NCBI GenBank assembly: GCA_963748405.1
Contig: CAVVIT010000006.1
Coordinates: 1 to 64,000, forward strand
Direction: 5' to 3'
From: Fen-1273 sp963748405
GTDB lineage: Bacteria; Bacteroidota; Ignavibacteria; UBA10030; UBA6906
DNA length: 64,000 nt
Shown here: positions 16,436 through 23,437 of the stretch, in pieces
Numbering within the stretch: position 1 is the stretch's first letter
How the letters are laid out: each line of letters begins with the position of its first letter
Made by a program: the position numbers and the translations under genes
Notes under the pieces: generated by a model
Database searches by the model: none
Told to the model about the DNA's origin: nothing
What the model saw: only the letters and a program-made list of their open reading frames with translations

Positions 16436-19237
16436 TTACAATCGGAAGCTGACCCCGACTGACCCCCGAAGTTTGTTGAATTCCCGCTGGATGATGATCG
16501 GATCGTGTTTGATGTAGACCCCCGAGGCGACTTCGGTCACCGCGGTGGCGTTCAAGAGGTTGATGAGCTTCACGTTGAACCTCAGGTTGCCGATCAGCGT
16601 CTGTTCCCCGGAAAAATCGAGCTCGCCGATGCCGTCCTGGTAGGTGTCATACCCGTCGATCTGCGCCACGGCGACGAGCCTCCGCCCGGTGTAGTTGTAG
16701 GAGAGGTTCATGCTCGTGCCCCAGTCCGCGTCCTGGAATGTCAGGGAGATGTTGACGAGATCCGGCGACTGCGACTGCAGCGGCCGGGTCTGGACGATCG
16801 CGGGAACCGGGATGACCGGGTCCCCGTAGGCGTCGAGAACGGGGACGAGCTTCGGATTCGTGATGGCGGAGACCACGTGACTGTAATTGGCCTGGATGCC
16901 GAAGTCCCCGAACCGCTTGGCGATCACCGCTTCGAACCCGCGCACCGTCGCGGGGTTGCCGTTCGCTTTCGTGGTGACAAAGACGATGCCGACGGAATTA
17001 TACTGGTCTTCGATCGGATCGGTAATTCTCTTGTAGTAGAAACCGAGCGAGAACATGTCCAGGGGGTCGGGATAGAATTCGTACCGGAGATCGATGTTCA
17101 CCGAATGCGCGGGCCGGAGGTTGGGGTTTCCCTGCGTCTGGCTGTTGTCCGAACGGTCGGAGGCCGGGACCAGGTCGAAGTAGCTCGGACGGCTCATCGT
17201 CTGCGTGACGGAAAACCGGGCGATGTGCTCGGGTGTCAGGGCGTAGCGGAAGTGGATCCCCGGCAGGAAATCGACGGTGGTGACTTTTGCCTCGTTCTCA
17301 CCAACGGTGACCGGTGCCATCGTGAAATACGAGTCCCGCGCCTGTTCCCACCTGACACCCGCGAGGACCTGCAGGTCGCCGAGGATCCACGTGTACTGCA
17401 GGTACCCGGAGAAGAGGTACTCGTCTGCCTTGTAATTCTGGTATCCGTATACCGACGTTCCCGATGTGCTTCCGAAACCGAACGGGACGGTGACGGTGCT
17501 GTCAATTGACGTGAACGGCTGCGTCCTGCCGTTGATGATTGCGGGATTGAGCTTGTAGTCGTTTTGAAAATTCACCCGGTTGAGTTTTTGCCCGATCGCC
17601 CCTGCCTGCAGTGTGTTCGCTCCGTCGTCGGTCAGATGAACTGTCAGATCGATCTTCGCCAGCGTCTGCTTGTCGTCGTTCTTTCTCCAGACGTGCGTGA
17701 TTGAGCCCAGCCCGACGAACGGCTGTAAGTTGCCGTACGGATCGAAATTCCGGTACAGCGAATACTCCGCTTCATCAGGGCGGTCCTGTACGGCGTCCGT
17801 AAAGTTGAACGTCCACCGGACGTCCACCGGGGACGTGCTGAAGTGTTCCCCCCCCGCGGAGACGCTCGAGATATCCTGTATCCTGAGCGCCGACCGGTTC
17901 GTATACGTCAGGTCGGCGGCGCCCCGTGATCCGTCGATCGTCGTCTGGAGGGCGTGGCGCGTCTGGGCCTCCTCCTGGCGTACGTACAGGTACGATCCGT
18001 AGATCTGGTGGTCCTCGCTGGCTATAAAATCCGCCTTGACGGTCGCCCCCCCTCGTGTTCTGTTCGTGTAGTACGCCCGGTTGTCATACGTTGCCGCGTA
18101 GGGAACGAGGTGACCTTCCTTGTCGACCGTGTTGATATCTTCGCCCACGGAATAGAAATCCGTCTGGACGTGGCTGAACGTGTTCTGGTAGCTTCCGGCG
18201 CCAATGATGCCGATCCGCCCGTCGAACATCCGGTCGCCGAGGAGGAGCGAATAGAGCCCGTCGGGGGGGGTCTTCCGGTCCGTGAACTTCAGGTTGTTGA
18301 CGGCGAAGTCTTTGCTTGTCGGCTGGTACCGCGCGGTGAGCGCCGTGGTCGGATCGGCGTCGCTCACGACGCCGTGCGCGCGGTCCGGATCGAGCTCGGG
18401 GACCGCGCTCCTGTCGAACCCGCTGTATGTGCTGCCGAGGACGCCCGAGGTGCCCCCGCCCGCAGCGCTGAACGAGAAGAGAAGATGGTCGGGCGCCTCG
18501 CGCTGTATCAGGTTGGCCGAACCGCCGATCGCATCGCCGGCGAGTTCCGGCGTAAGCGCCTTGGTCACTTCGATCCGTTCAAAGAGGCCCGAGGGAAATA
18601 TGTCCAGCGGGACATACCGGTCCTTCGACTCGGGGCTCGGTATCTTGATACCGTTGAGAAGCGTGTTGTTGTAGCGCTGTTCGAGCCCGCGCATGACGAG
18701 ATACCGTCCTTCTCCCTGGTCGCGGACGAGCGACATGCCTGAGACCCGCTGGAGGACGTCGGCCGCGGTGCGGTCCGTCGAGCGGTCGATCGTCTGAGCC
18801 GTGATGACGTTGACGATATTGTTCGCCTGCTTCTCGGTCATGAGCCCCGAGGTCTCCAGCTCCCTGTTCGCACGGGCCCGGACGATGATCTCCGCAATGC
18901 TGACCGGCTGGTCTTCGAGGACGACGTCCACGGTGACGGTCGATGAATCCGCCCCGAGCGTCACGCCGCTCTTTTCGAACCGGACGAATCCTATCATGCT
19001 GACGCGAAGCTGGTACGTTCCGGACGGAAGATCCCCGATGCGGAAGTCCCCCTCGGGAGAGGTCGTCGTGCCGTACCGCGTTCCCGGAATGCTCACGTTC
19101 GCCCCCACGACCGGCGCCCTTCCCGACCTGGCGACCACGTGACCGGTGATCGTCCCGGCCGCCGCCGCTCCGGCAACAGCAGTCCCGATGAATGCAAGAG
19201 CAACCATACGTGAACGCAGTATCATTCGTAGAACCAT
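16436..19237 (-). CDS. TonB-dependent receptor of the phosphatase unit
   Basis: An outer-membrane TonB-dependent transporter of about 933 residues. It has a signal peptide (MVLRMILRSRMVALAFIG), a carboxypeptidase-regulatory-like domain (GANVSIPGTRYGTTTSPEG), a plug with IVNVITAQTIDRSTDRTAAD and NTLLNGIKIPSPESKD, and a barrel ending in LRGSVGVSFRL. The frame is open further upstream, but the ATG at 19237 has GAGG 6 bases before it and begins a proper signal peptide. It heads a minus-strand unit with a T9SS protein and two phosphatases, and its promoter carries a Pho-like box. Uptake of an organophosphate or phosphate complex is therefore a reasonable inference, not a demonstrated specificity. 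Confidence 0.9.
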   Translation of the reverse strand: MVLRMILRSRMVALAFIGTAVAGAAAAGTITGHVVARSGRAPVVGANVSIPGTRYGTTTSPEGDFRIGDLPSGTYQLRVSMIGFVRFEKSGVTLGADSSTVTVDVVLEDQPVSIAEIIVRARANRELETSGLMTEKQANNIVNVITAQTIDRSTDRTAADVLQRVSGMSLVRDQGEGRYLVMRGLEQRYNNTLLNGIKIPSPESKDRYVPLDIFPSGLFERIEVTKALTPELAGDAIGGSANLIQREAPDHLLFSFSAAGGGTSGVLGSTYSGFDRSAVPELDPDRAHGVVSDADPTTALTARYQPTSKDFAVNNLKFTDRKTPPDGLYSLLLGDRMFDGRIGIIGAGSYQNTFSHVQTDFYSVGEDINTVDKEGHLVPYAATYDNRAYYTNRTRGGATVKADFIASEDHQIYGSYLYVRQEEAQTRHALQTTIDGSRGAADLTYTNRSALRIQDISSVSAGGEHFSTSPVDVRWTFNFTDAVQDRPDEAEYSLYRNFDPYGNLQPFVGLGSITHVWRKNDDKQTLAKIDLTVHLTDDGANTLQAGAIGQKLNRVNFQNDYKLNPAIINGRTQPFTSIDSTVTVPFGFGSTSGTSVYGYQNYKADEYLFSGYLQYTWILGDLQVLAGVRWEQARDSYFTMAPVTVGENEAKVTTVDFLPGIHFRYALTPEHIARFSVTQTMSRPSYFDLVPASDRSDNSQTQGNPNLRPAHSVNIDLRYEFYPDPLDMFSLGFYYKRITDPIEDQYNSVGIVFVTTKANGNPATVRGFEAVIAKRFGDFGIQANYSHVVSAITNPKLVPVLDAYGDPVIPVPAIVQTRPLQSQSPDLVNISLTFQDADWGTSMNLSYNYTGRRLVAVAQIDGYDTYQDGIGELDFSGEQTLIGNLRFNVKLINLLNATAVTEVASGVYIKHDPIIIQREFNKLRGSVGVSFRL

Positions 19238-19375
19238 CAGGCCTCGCGGTCGTAGGGCAGCAGAACCTCGTGCTGCGGTGTTTCCTGATTGATATATGCC
19301 CGGTGTACACCGGGAGGGGAGAACGGAAAGTCGGGCGCTTCTGAGCAATCCTACAGAGGGTGCGGTGCAGCGGTG

Positions 19376-19430
19376 TAAAGATAACGGCCGGGCGTTGCCG
19401 CAGTATTAACAGACGGTTACGAAACTGTTA
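19376..19430 (-). promoter_or_regulatory. Pho-like box B: four repeats plus -7 element
   Basis: Read on the minus strand: TAAC-N7-TAAC-N7-TAAT-N7-CAAC, then N10, then TATCTTTA. Two cores are exact and two differ by one base. The spacing (11-bp period, N10 to the -7 element) is identical to box A. It sits about 140 bases before the TonB receptor start and would control the whole TonB receptor-to-alkaline phosphatase unit. Confidence 0.7.
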
Positions 19431-19467
19431 CCATCGGCTCGTCAGGCCGGGCGGAGAATAAATTGCG

Positions 19468-19496
19468 TTGCAAATGAAGAACGGATCATCTATATT
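19468..19496 (+). promoter_or_regulatory. probable vegetative promoter
   Basis: TTGCAA, 17 bases, then TATATT (TATATTTC also fits the TAnnTTTG -7 element in 7 of 8 positions). It lies about 50 bases before the GTG of the small downstream gene, and is divergent from box B. Confidence 0.5.
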
Positions 19497-19544
19497 TCCA
19501 CGGACACCGCACGCATGACAGGCACACCTGAAAGGAACCCTCCC

Positions 19545-19733
19545 GTGGATATCGAAGCGAAAGAGAGACTGAGCAACATTGCGAAGAGGCTTCTCGAAAC
19601 CTCCTACGCGCACGCCTGCGATTTCACCGCCACGGATGAGGAATTCCAGAAATCCGTGGATGCCCTTGTGAATCACCTGGCAAAGGTGCGCAGGAGGGCG
19701 CGGGATCTTTATGCGGAAAAACTGACCGCGTGA
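19545..19733 (+). CDS. small helical cytoplasmic protein, unknown
   Basis: A 62-residue charged, helical protein (first residues DIEAKERLSNIAKRLLE, ending DLYAEKLTA) with no signal peptide or recognised domain. A GTG start at 19545 is preferred over an ATG 30 bases upstream because AAAGGAA precedes the GTG at a normal distance and the ATG has no ribosome site. It lies alone between the divergent TonB receptor promoter and a hairpin. Confidence 0.6.
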   Translation: MDIEAKERLSNIAKRLLETSYAHACDFTATDEEFQKSVDALVNHLAKVRRRARDLYAEKLTA

Positions 19734-19738
19734 TCCTT

Positions 19739-19769
19739 GATGCCCGCACCGCGGAACGGTACGGGCATC
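19739..19769 (+). terminator. hairpin after the small gene
   Basis: A 13-bp stem with one mismatch (GATGCCCGCACCG paired with CGGTACGGGCATC) and a 5-base loop, six bases after the stop. The T content after it is modest, so termination strength is uncertain. Confidence 0.5.
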
Positions 19770-19823
19770 CCCGGGGCGCTCCCCCGTTTTCCGCCCCCCT
19801 TCGGTTCCCATCCTGCAAAAACT

Positions 19824-19878
19824 TCATCCTTTGATAACCGTGCGGTAACGGTGAGAACATCTCCGTTCCGCATATTTG
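19824..19878 (+). promoter_or_regulatory. Pho-like box D: two exact TAAC repeats with two weak flanking sites plus -7 element
   Basis: On the plus strand TAAC at 19835 and TAAC at 19846 are 11 bp apart. Positions one period away hold the poor matches TCAT (19824) and ACAT (19857). Ten bases after the last position comes CATATTTG, 7 of 8 to TAnnTTTG if one end mismatch is allowed. The geometry equals boxes A and B, in the orientation of the EEP gene that starts about 40 bases further on. This is the weakest of the four sites. Confidence 0.55.
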
Positions 19879-19917
19879 CCTCCTGTCGTTTCATCCCATC
19901 CCACGTAAGGAGGCCTC

Positions 19918-21006
19918 ATGCCCGTCAGGATACTCCGCACGATGCTATCCGTCGTCGCCGCTCTCGCGTACATCACCGTCGGGACAATCGTGGTGGCGTC
20001 CCTTCTTGACCACTGCGATGTTCTCCCGGCGGATTCCGTCCTGTACGGGATCGATTTTGTCCCCCCGTTCTGGTTCCTCCCGCCCGTCGCCCTGGCGGTT
20101 CTTCTCACGCTGGCGTCGCGTCGTGTGCGTGCCGCGGTCGTTCTTGCGGGATTGTACGCGGTCCTTCTGGCCTCATTCGGTGACATTGCAATTCCGGTGT
20201 TCGGGGGAAGTGCACTCCCCGACAGCCTGTCGCAGAAGTTCACCGTGGCCGCGCTCAATGTTCGCTATTACTCGTTCGGGCTCGACAGGGTCCTCGACGA
20301 GGTGAAAAGGACGAACGCGGACCTGACGCTGCTGTCGGAAAACGTGCTTACGGATGACGAGCGGGCCCACGTGGAAGAACGCGTGGCCCCTGCATTCTTC
20401 CGGAAGGACCACCAGGACGGCACGGCGCTCATTTCGCGTTATCCGATCGTCAGCTACGCCGAGATCTCCCTCCCGTCCCGCGAGGCGTCGCTCTCCGGCG
20501 GCAATGACGTGGATTCGATGGAATCCCACCCTCACCGCTCGTTCAGCCACGCCGTGATCGATGTCAGGGGAATCCTCGTGAACGCGATCTCCATCCGGTT
20601 CATCGCGGGGAGACCGAAAGACCATTCGCTGAGGGAAAACCTCCGCTGGGGGAGATATCTGCTCGGCGTGCAGAAAGAGGAATCGGAGTTCTTTACGGAG
20701 TACGTTTCCCGTCTTCACGGTCCGGTGATATTCGGCGGGGATCTCAATGCGCCCCCCCGCTCGAAAACAATGCGACCCGTAGAACGGATCGCCCGCGATG
20801 CGATGCTCGAACACAACGTCTGGGGGGGGCTCACGTTTCGCACTGAATTCCCGACTCTCCGTATCGACTACCTTTTCGGCATGAACGGGGCGGAATCGAC
20901 AGCAGCCAGGAGGCTCGACGCGGTGGTGTCAGACCATTTTCCGGTGTATGCGGAGTTCAGGTTGCGCGGCCCGCTCTCACTTGCTGCCGGAACCGCGGAG
21001 AAGTGA
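19918..21006 (+). CDS. membrane-anchored endonuclease/exonuclease/phosphatase (EEP) family protein
   Basis: A 362-residue protein with about three N-terminal membrane spans (residues 5-90) and a C-terminal EEP domain. Catalytic signatures are FTVAALNVRYYS (metal-site Asn), a Glu in LLSENV, IFGGDLNAPP, RIDYLFG and the final SDHFPVYAEF with the general-base His. The fold covers DNase I-like nucleases, inositol-phosphate phosphatases and sphingomyelinase-like enzymes. The topology suggests the catalytic domain may face the periplasm. AAGGAGG precedes the ATG. The Pho-like box upstream favours a phosphate-scavenging nuclease or phosphatase. Its last 30 bases overlap the end of the convergent PAP2 gene. 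Confidence 0.85.
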   Translation: MPVRILRTMLSVVAALAYITVGTIVVASLLDHCDVLPADSVLYGIDFVPPFWFLPPVALAVLLTLASRRVRAAVVLAGLYAVLLASFGDIAIPVFGGSALPDSLSQKFTVAALNVRYYSFGLDRVLDEVKRTNADLTLLSENVLTDDERAHVEERVAPAFFRKDHQDGTALISRYPIVSYAEISLPSREASLSGGNDVDSMESHPHRSFSHAVIDVRGILVNAISIRFIAGRPKDHSLRENLRWGRYLLGVQKEESEFFTEYVSRLHGPVIFGGDLNAPPRSKTMRPVERIARDAMLEHNVWGGLTFRTEFPTLRIDYLFGMNGAESTAARRLDAVVSDHFPVYAEFRLRGPLSLAAGTAEK

Positions 21007-21648
21007 CAGGTCCAGCCAGCGCCATCCGGATTTTTCGTTCCTTGAGTAAATGGCGGACGCCGTCACCAGCGTGATGGCAAGGCCTGCAAGCGCCCCCGCC
21101 CACGCGTCGGCGAGGAAGTGCTCGGAGAGATAGACCCGGGAGAACGCGATGAGGAGCCCGAAAACGGCGAGGGTGAACTTCAGCGCGTTGTGCCTGGTCA
21201 GGAGCGCAAGACAGAAACAGCAGGCGCAGGCGGTTGCGGCGTGGCCGGAGGGGAAACTGTTGAATGAGTAGACGTCGACGCCGGGGACGAAATGAAGCGT
21301 GTGCACCCCCCTGAAGAATTCCCGGGGGCGCGGGGAGCCGGCGAACGGACCGTGTTTGAGAATCTGGACGGCGATCCCCGAAAGGATGTTTGATGCCGCC
21401 ACGAGCATCGCGTCGCCGTACCGGACGAAAAGCAGGATTACCGTGAGGACGACGGCCGTCCAGCCGTCTCCCAGGTTCGTCAGGAGACGAAAGAAGAAAT
21501 CCGTCACGGGAGCGTGGTGAGCGTCGACGGCGAGATGCACGTCCGCCCTCGAACACAGGGTAAGGAGCGTGAATCCCGCGACAATGCAGAATGAGAAGGG
21601 GAGGAGGAAGCTCCTGTTCTCCATCCAGAGCTTCCCGGCCGTCCTCAT
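20977..21648 (-). CDS. PAP2-family membrane phosphatase
   Basis: A 223-residue integral membrane protein of the PAP2/lipid phosphatase superfamily with about six spans. The phosphatase motifs are present: KHGPFAGSPRPREFF (the K...RP motif, slightly longer than usual), FNSFPSGHAATA (PSGH motif) and FSRVYLSEHFLADAWAG (SR...H...D motif). Members dephosphorylate phosphatidic acid, phosphatidylglycerol phosphate or undecaprenyl pyrophosphate. The ATG overlaps the stop of the small gene before it by one base. It is the last gene of the unit driven by box C. Membrane-lipid turnover under phosphate limitation is a fitting but unproven role. Confidence 0.88.
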   Translation of the reverse strand: MRTAGKLWMENRSFLLPFSFCIVAGFTLLTLCSRADVHLAVDAHHAPVTDFFFRLLTNLGDGWTAVVLTVILLFVRYGDAMLVAASNILSGIAVQILKHGPFAGSPRPREFFRGVHTLHFVPGVDVYSFNSFPSGHAATACACCFCLALLTRHNALKFTLAVFGLLIAFSRVYLSEHFLADAWAGALAGLAITLVTASAIYSRNEKSGWRWLDLSLLRGSGSK

Positions 21649-21821
21649 CAGCTGTCCCCCCAGACGGCGATCCTGATCACCCCGAGCAGTCCTCCGACGA
21701 ACGTGAGGCCCAGCCCCAGGTACAGCGGCCCCGGACGCTCCTGCGCGTATCCGTAGAGGAAGAGGAGTATGCCGCACACGAGGGCGGGCGCAAGGAGCAT
21801 CAGGGAGACAGGCACCCCCTT
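21648..21821 (-). CDS. small two-span membrane protein
   Basis: About 57 residues if a GTG or ATG close to VKKGVPVSLMLLAPALVCG is the start; the frame is open to 21920 and the true start is uncertain. Two hydrophobic segments (LLAPALVCGILLFLYGYA and LGLGLTFVGGLLGVIRIAV) flank a short polar loop. No family recognised. Its stop overlaps the PAP2 start, so the two are translationally coupled, and it may assist that enzyme. Confidence 0.5.
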   Translation of the reverse strand, partial: KGVPVSLMLLAPALVCGILLFLYGYAQERPGPLYLGLGLTFVGGLLGVIRIAVWGDS

Positions 21822-21858
21822 CTTCACGGGTTTTCGGGAATGCAAGGGGGGCCGCCTT

Positions 21859-22032
21859 TCAGTCACGGTACCGGACGTCGGATCGTTCGAGCTCTTGCAG
21901 CTTCGCGTGCAATGCTGCAATCCCTTCGAGGAGCTTCGCGCGCTCCTCCGGGTTTGCCAGAACCTGTTGTCCGTTCCTGGACTCGATGAGTGATGCCTTC
22001 ACGATCTCCACGGTGGCTTCAAGGACCGTCAT
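21859..22032 (-). CDS. small helical protein, unknown
   Basis: A 57-residue soluble protein (MTVLEATVEIVKASLIESRN at the start, ending LQELERSDVRYRD) that looks like two helices. GGAGG lies just upstream of the ATG at 22032, which decides the start against much longer in-frame alternatives. It resembles small proteins of unknown function with a NPEERAKLLEGI middle; no activity can be assigned. It lies between the zinc-finger gene and the membrane-protein gene in the box C unit. Confidence 0.65.
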   Translation of the reverse strand: MTVLEATVEIVKASLIESRNGQQVLANPEERAKLLEGIAALHAKLQELERSDVRYRD

Positions 22033-22091
22033 ATGGACCTCCATGTGGTACCGCCGGCGAATCGTCAGGCGAATGGCCTCCGCAGGGCGGG

Positions 22092-22325
22092 CTAATCGGT
22101 GTCGTCCGCGTTCTTGTTGTACCGGACGGCGCCGGCGACCCTGCGTACGGCGATTCGCCGGCTTTGCATGCTGCTGAACACCTCTCCGAGATCGCGCGCG
22201 ATTCCCAGCGTTTGCACGTAGGACGCACGGCACCGGGGATTCACGCACTTGAACGCAAATGACTTTCTGCTCGACGTGGCGCTGATCCTGACGTTGTGCG
22301 CCCTGCATTCTCTGCATCGTGCCAT
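22092..22325 (-). CDS. Ogr/Delta-like zinc-finger protein
   Basis: A 77-residue protein whose first 45 residues form a C4 zinc finger: CRECRAHNVRIS, then FKCVNPRCRASYV. The CxxC, about 22-residue gap, CxxxxC arrangement and the preceding Arg-x-Ser match the Ogr/Delta fold of P2-like phage activators, which contact RNA polymerase alpha at late promoters. The C-terminal half is basic. The ATG at 22325 is chosen because GGAAGG lies upstream. No other phage gene is nearby, so this appears to be a domesticated or independently used regulator. It is first in the unit that ends with the PAP2 phosphatase. Confidence 0.7.
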   Translation of the reverse strand: MARCRECRAHNVRISATSSRKSFAFKCVNPRCRASYVQTLGIARDLGEVFSSMQSRRIAVRRVAGAVRYNKNADDTD

Positions 22326-22350
22326 TCCTGGGCCTTCCCTGAGTGTCCTC

Positions 22351-22404
22351 CAAAGTACACCCGGCATGTTACTCTACTGTTACCGCGGAGTTAAGATTAT
22401 GTGA
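22351..22404 (-). promoter_or_regulatory. Pho-like box C: four repeats plus -7-like element
   Basis: Read on the minus strand: TCAC-N7-TAAC-N7-TAAC-N7-TAAC, then N10, then TACTTTG. Three cores are exact. The period is 11 bp throughout (plus-strand GTTA at 22368, 22379 and 22390, GTGA at 22401). The -7-like element is one base shorter than TAnnTTTG. It would drive the zinc-finger to PAP2 unit. Confidence 0.68.
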
Positions 22405-22459
22405 CGTCGCTTCCGGCGGCGCCCGTCTCTCCCTTCCGGAGTTCTTTTCGCCTGTGGAG

Positions 22460-22488
22460 TTGACATTGACCGGGGCGGGATGTATATT
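22460..22488 (+). promoter_or_regulatory. canonical-looking promoter of the CarH-like regulator
   Basis: TTGACA, exactly 17 bases, then TATATT, about 45 bases before the ATG. CCTAA occurs twice downstream (near 22495 and 22514) and could be part of an operator, but no clear palindrome was seen. Confidence 0.55.
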
Positions 22489-22534
22489 AAATCGCCTAAA
22501 ACAGTTATAACGTCCTAATCGTTTGTTCCCGGAA

Positions 22535-23437
22535 ATGACACAGCTCTCGACACTGCAGGTGGCCCGCCTCATCGGCGTCGCGGAGACGACGGTCAAGCGC
22601 TGGGCGGACGAAGGGAAGATCCCCTGCCACCGGACGCTCGGCGGCCACAGGAAATTCATCCTGAAGGATATCGTGCGGTTTGCCGAGGACCACGCGTATC
22701 CCCTTGCCCGTGAGGTCGCATCCCCTGCTCCCGGCCGCAGGGCGCAGAATCTGGAATTTGCCGTCCGGGAGAAAGACTACGCGCGGATCGCCAGGCTGTT
22801 CTATGACGAGGCGCTCGCGGCGGACACGAAGGGAATCCTCCGGCTCCTTTCGTATATGACGGGGAACCGCATTCCTCTCGCTGCGATCGCCGACCTTGTG
22901 ATCCGCCCGGCAATGACGCGGGTGGGGGAAGAATGGGCGGCCGGGAATATCGAGATCAATCAGGAACACCGCGCGTCGAACTGCGTCCTCGAAGGGCTCG
23001 TCCTTCTGAACCCGGATCTGCACCGCAAACCGGCGAACGGGCTCTCCGCCGCCTGTGCGTGCATAGAAGGGGACTACCACGAACTGGGGCTCCGTCTGCT
23101 CTCGTACACACTCGAAACGGAAGGCTGGGAGGTGCACTACCTTGGCGCCAGCACACCCGGTGAGACGCTCAGGCGGTTCGTCACCCGGCGGCGGCCCGAT
23201 CTGATCTGTCTCTCCGTCACGATCGCCGGAGACGGCAGGAACCCGCTGAGCGACATACGGTCGACCGGGAAAACCGCCCGGGAAATTCCGGCGGCGTTTC
23301 TCGTGGGAGGTTCGTTTGCCCCGGGCCGCTCCGGCACCGACTTTTCGTGCGATCTCGTCGCGGACTCCATCACGGGTGCAGTCGGTTTCCTGAAAGACCG
23401 GTTTCACCTGAAACCCGGACCGGTGAAGAAACATTGA
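22535..23437 (+). CDS. CarH-like MerR-family B12-dependent photoreceptor regulator
   Basis: A 300-residue transcription regulator. Residues 5-55 are a MerR-type helix-turn-helix (VARLIGVAETTVKRWADEG, then TLGGHRKF). Residues 75-155 are the helical cobalamin-cap domain with Trp134 and Glu144-His145 (the W-x9-EH signature of light-sensing CarH). The rest is a B12-binding Rossmann domain with E178-x-D180-x-H182-x-x-G185, the lower-ligand His motif. In CarH, adenosylcobalamin binding makes a repressing tetramer that light breaks. The ATG at 22535 is used; an in-frame TTG lies 12 bases upstream. The next gene, a TonB receptor, starts within its stop codon, so light or B12 status may control uptake. 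Confidence 0.88.
   Translation: MTQLSTLQVARLIGVAETTVKRWADEGKIPCHRTLGGHRKFILKDIVRFAEDHAYPLAREVASPAPGRRAQNLEFAVREKDYARIARLFYDEALAADTKGILRLLSYMTGNRIPLAAIADLVIRPAMTRVGEEWAAGNIEINQEHRASNCVLEGLVLLNPDLHRKPANGLSAACACIEGDYHELGLRLLSYTLETEGWEVHYLGASTPGETLRRFVTRRRPDLICLSVTIAGDGRNPLSDIRSTGKTAREIPAAFLVGGSFAPGRSGTDFSCDLVADSITGAVGFLKDRFHLKPGPVKKH

Noticed and set aside
22497..22511. TAAA and TAAC 11 bp apart before the CarH-like gene as a fifth Pho-like box
   Set aside because: Only one core is exact, and no -7 element lies 10 bp further on. The gene has a good TTGACA-17-TATATT promoter instead.
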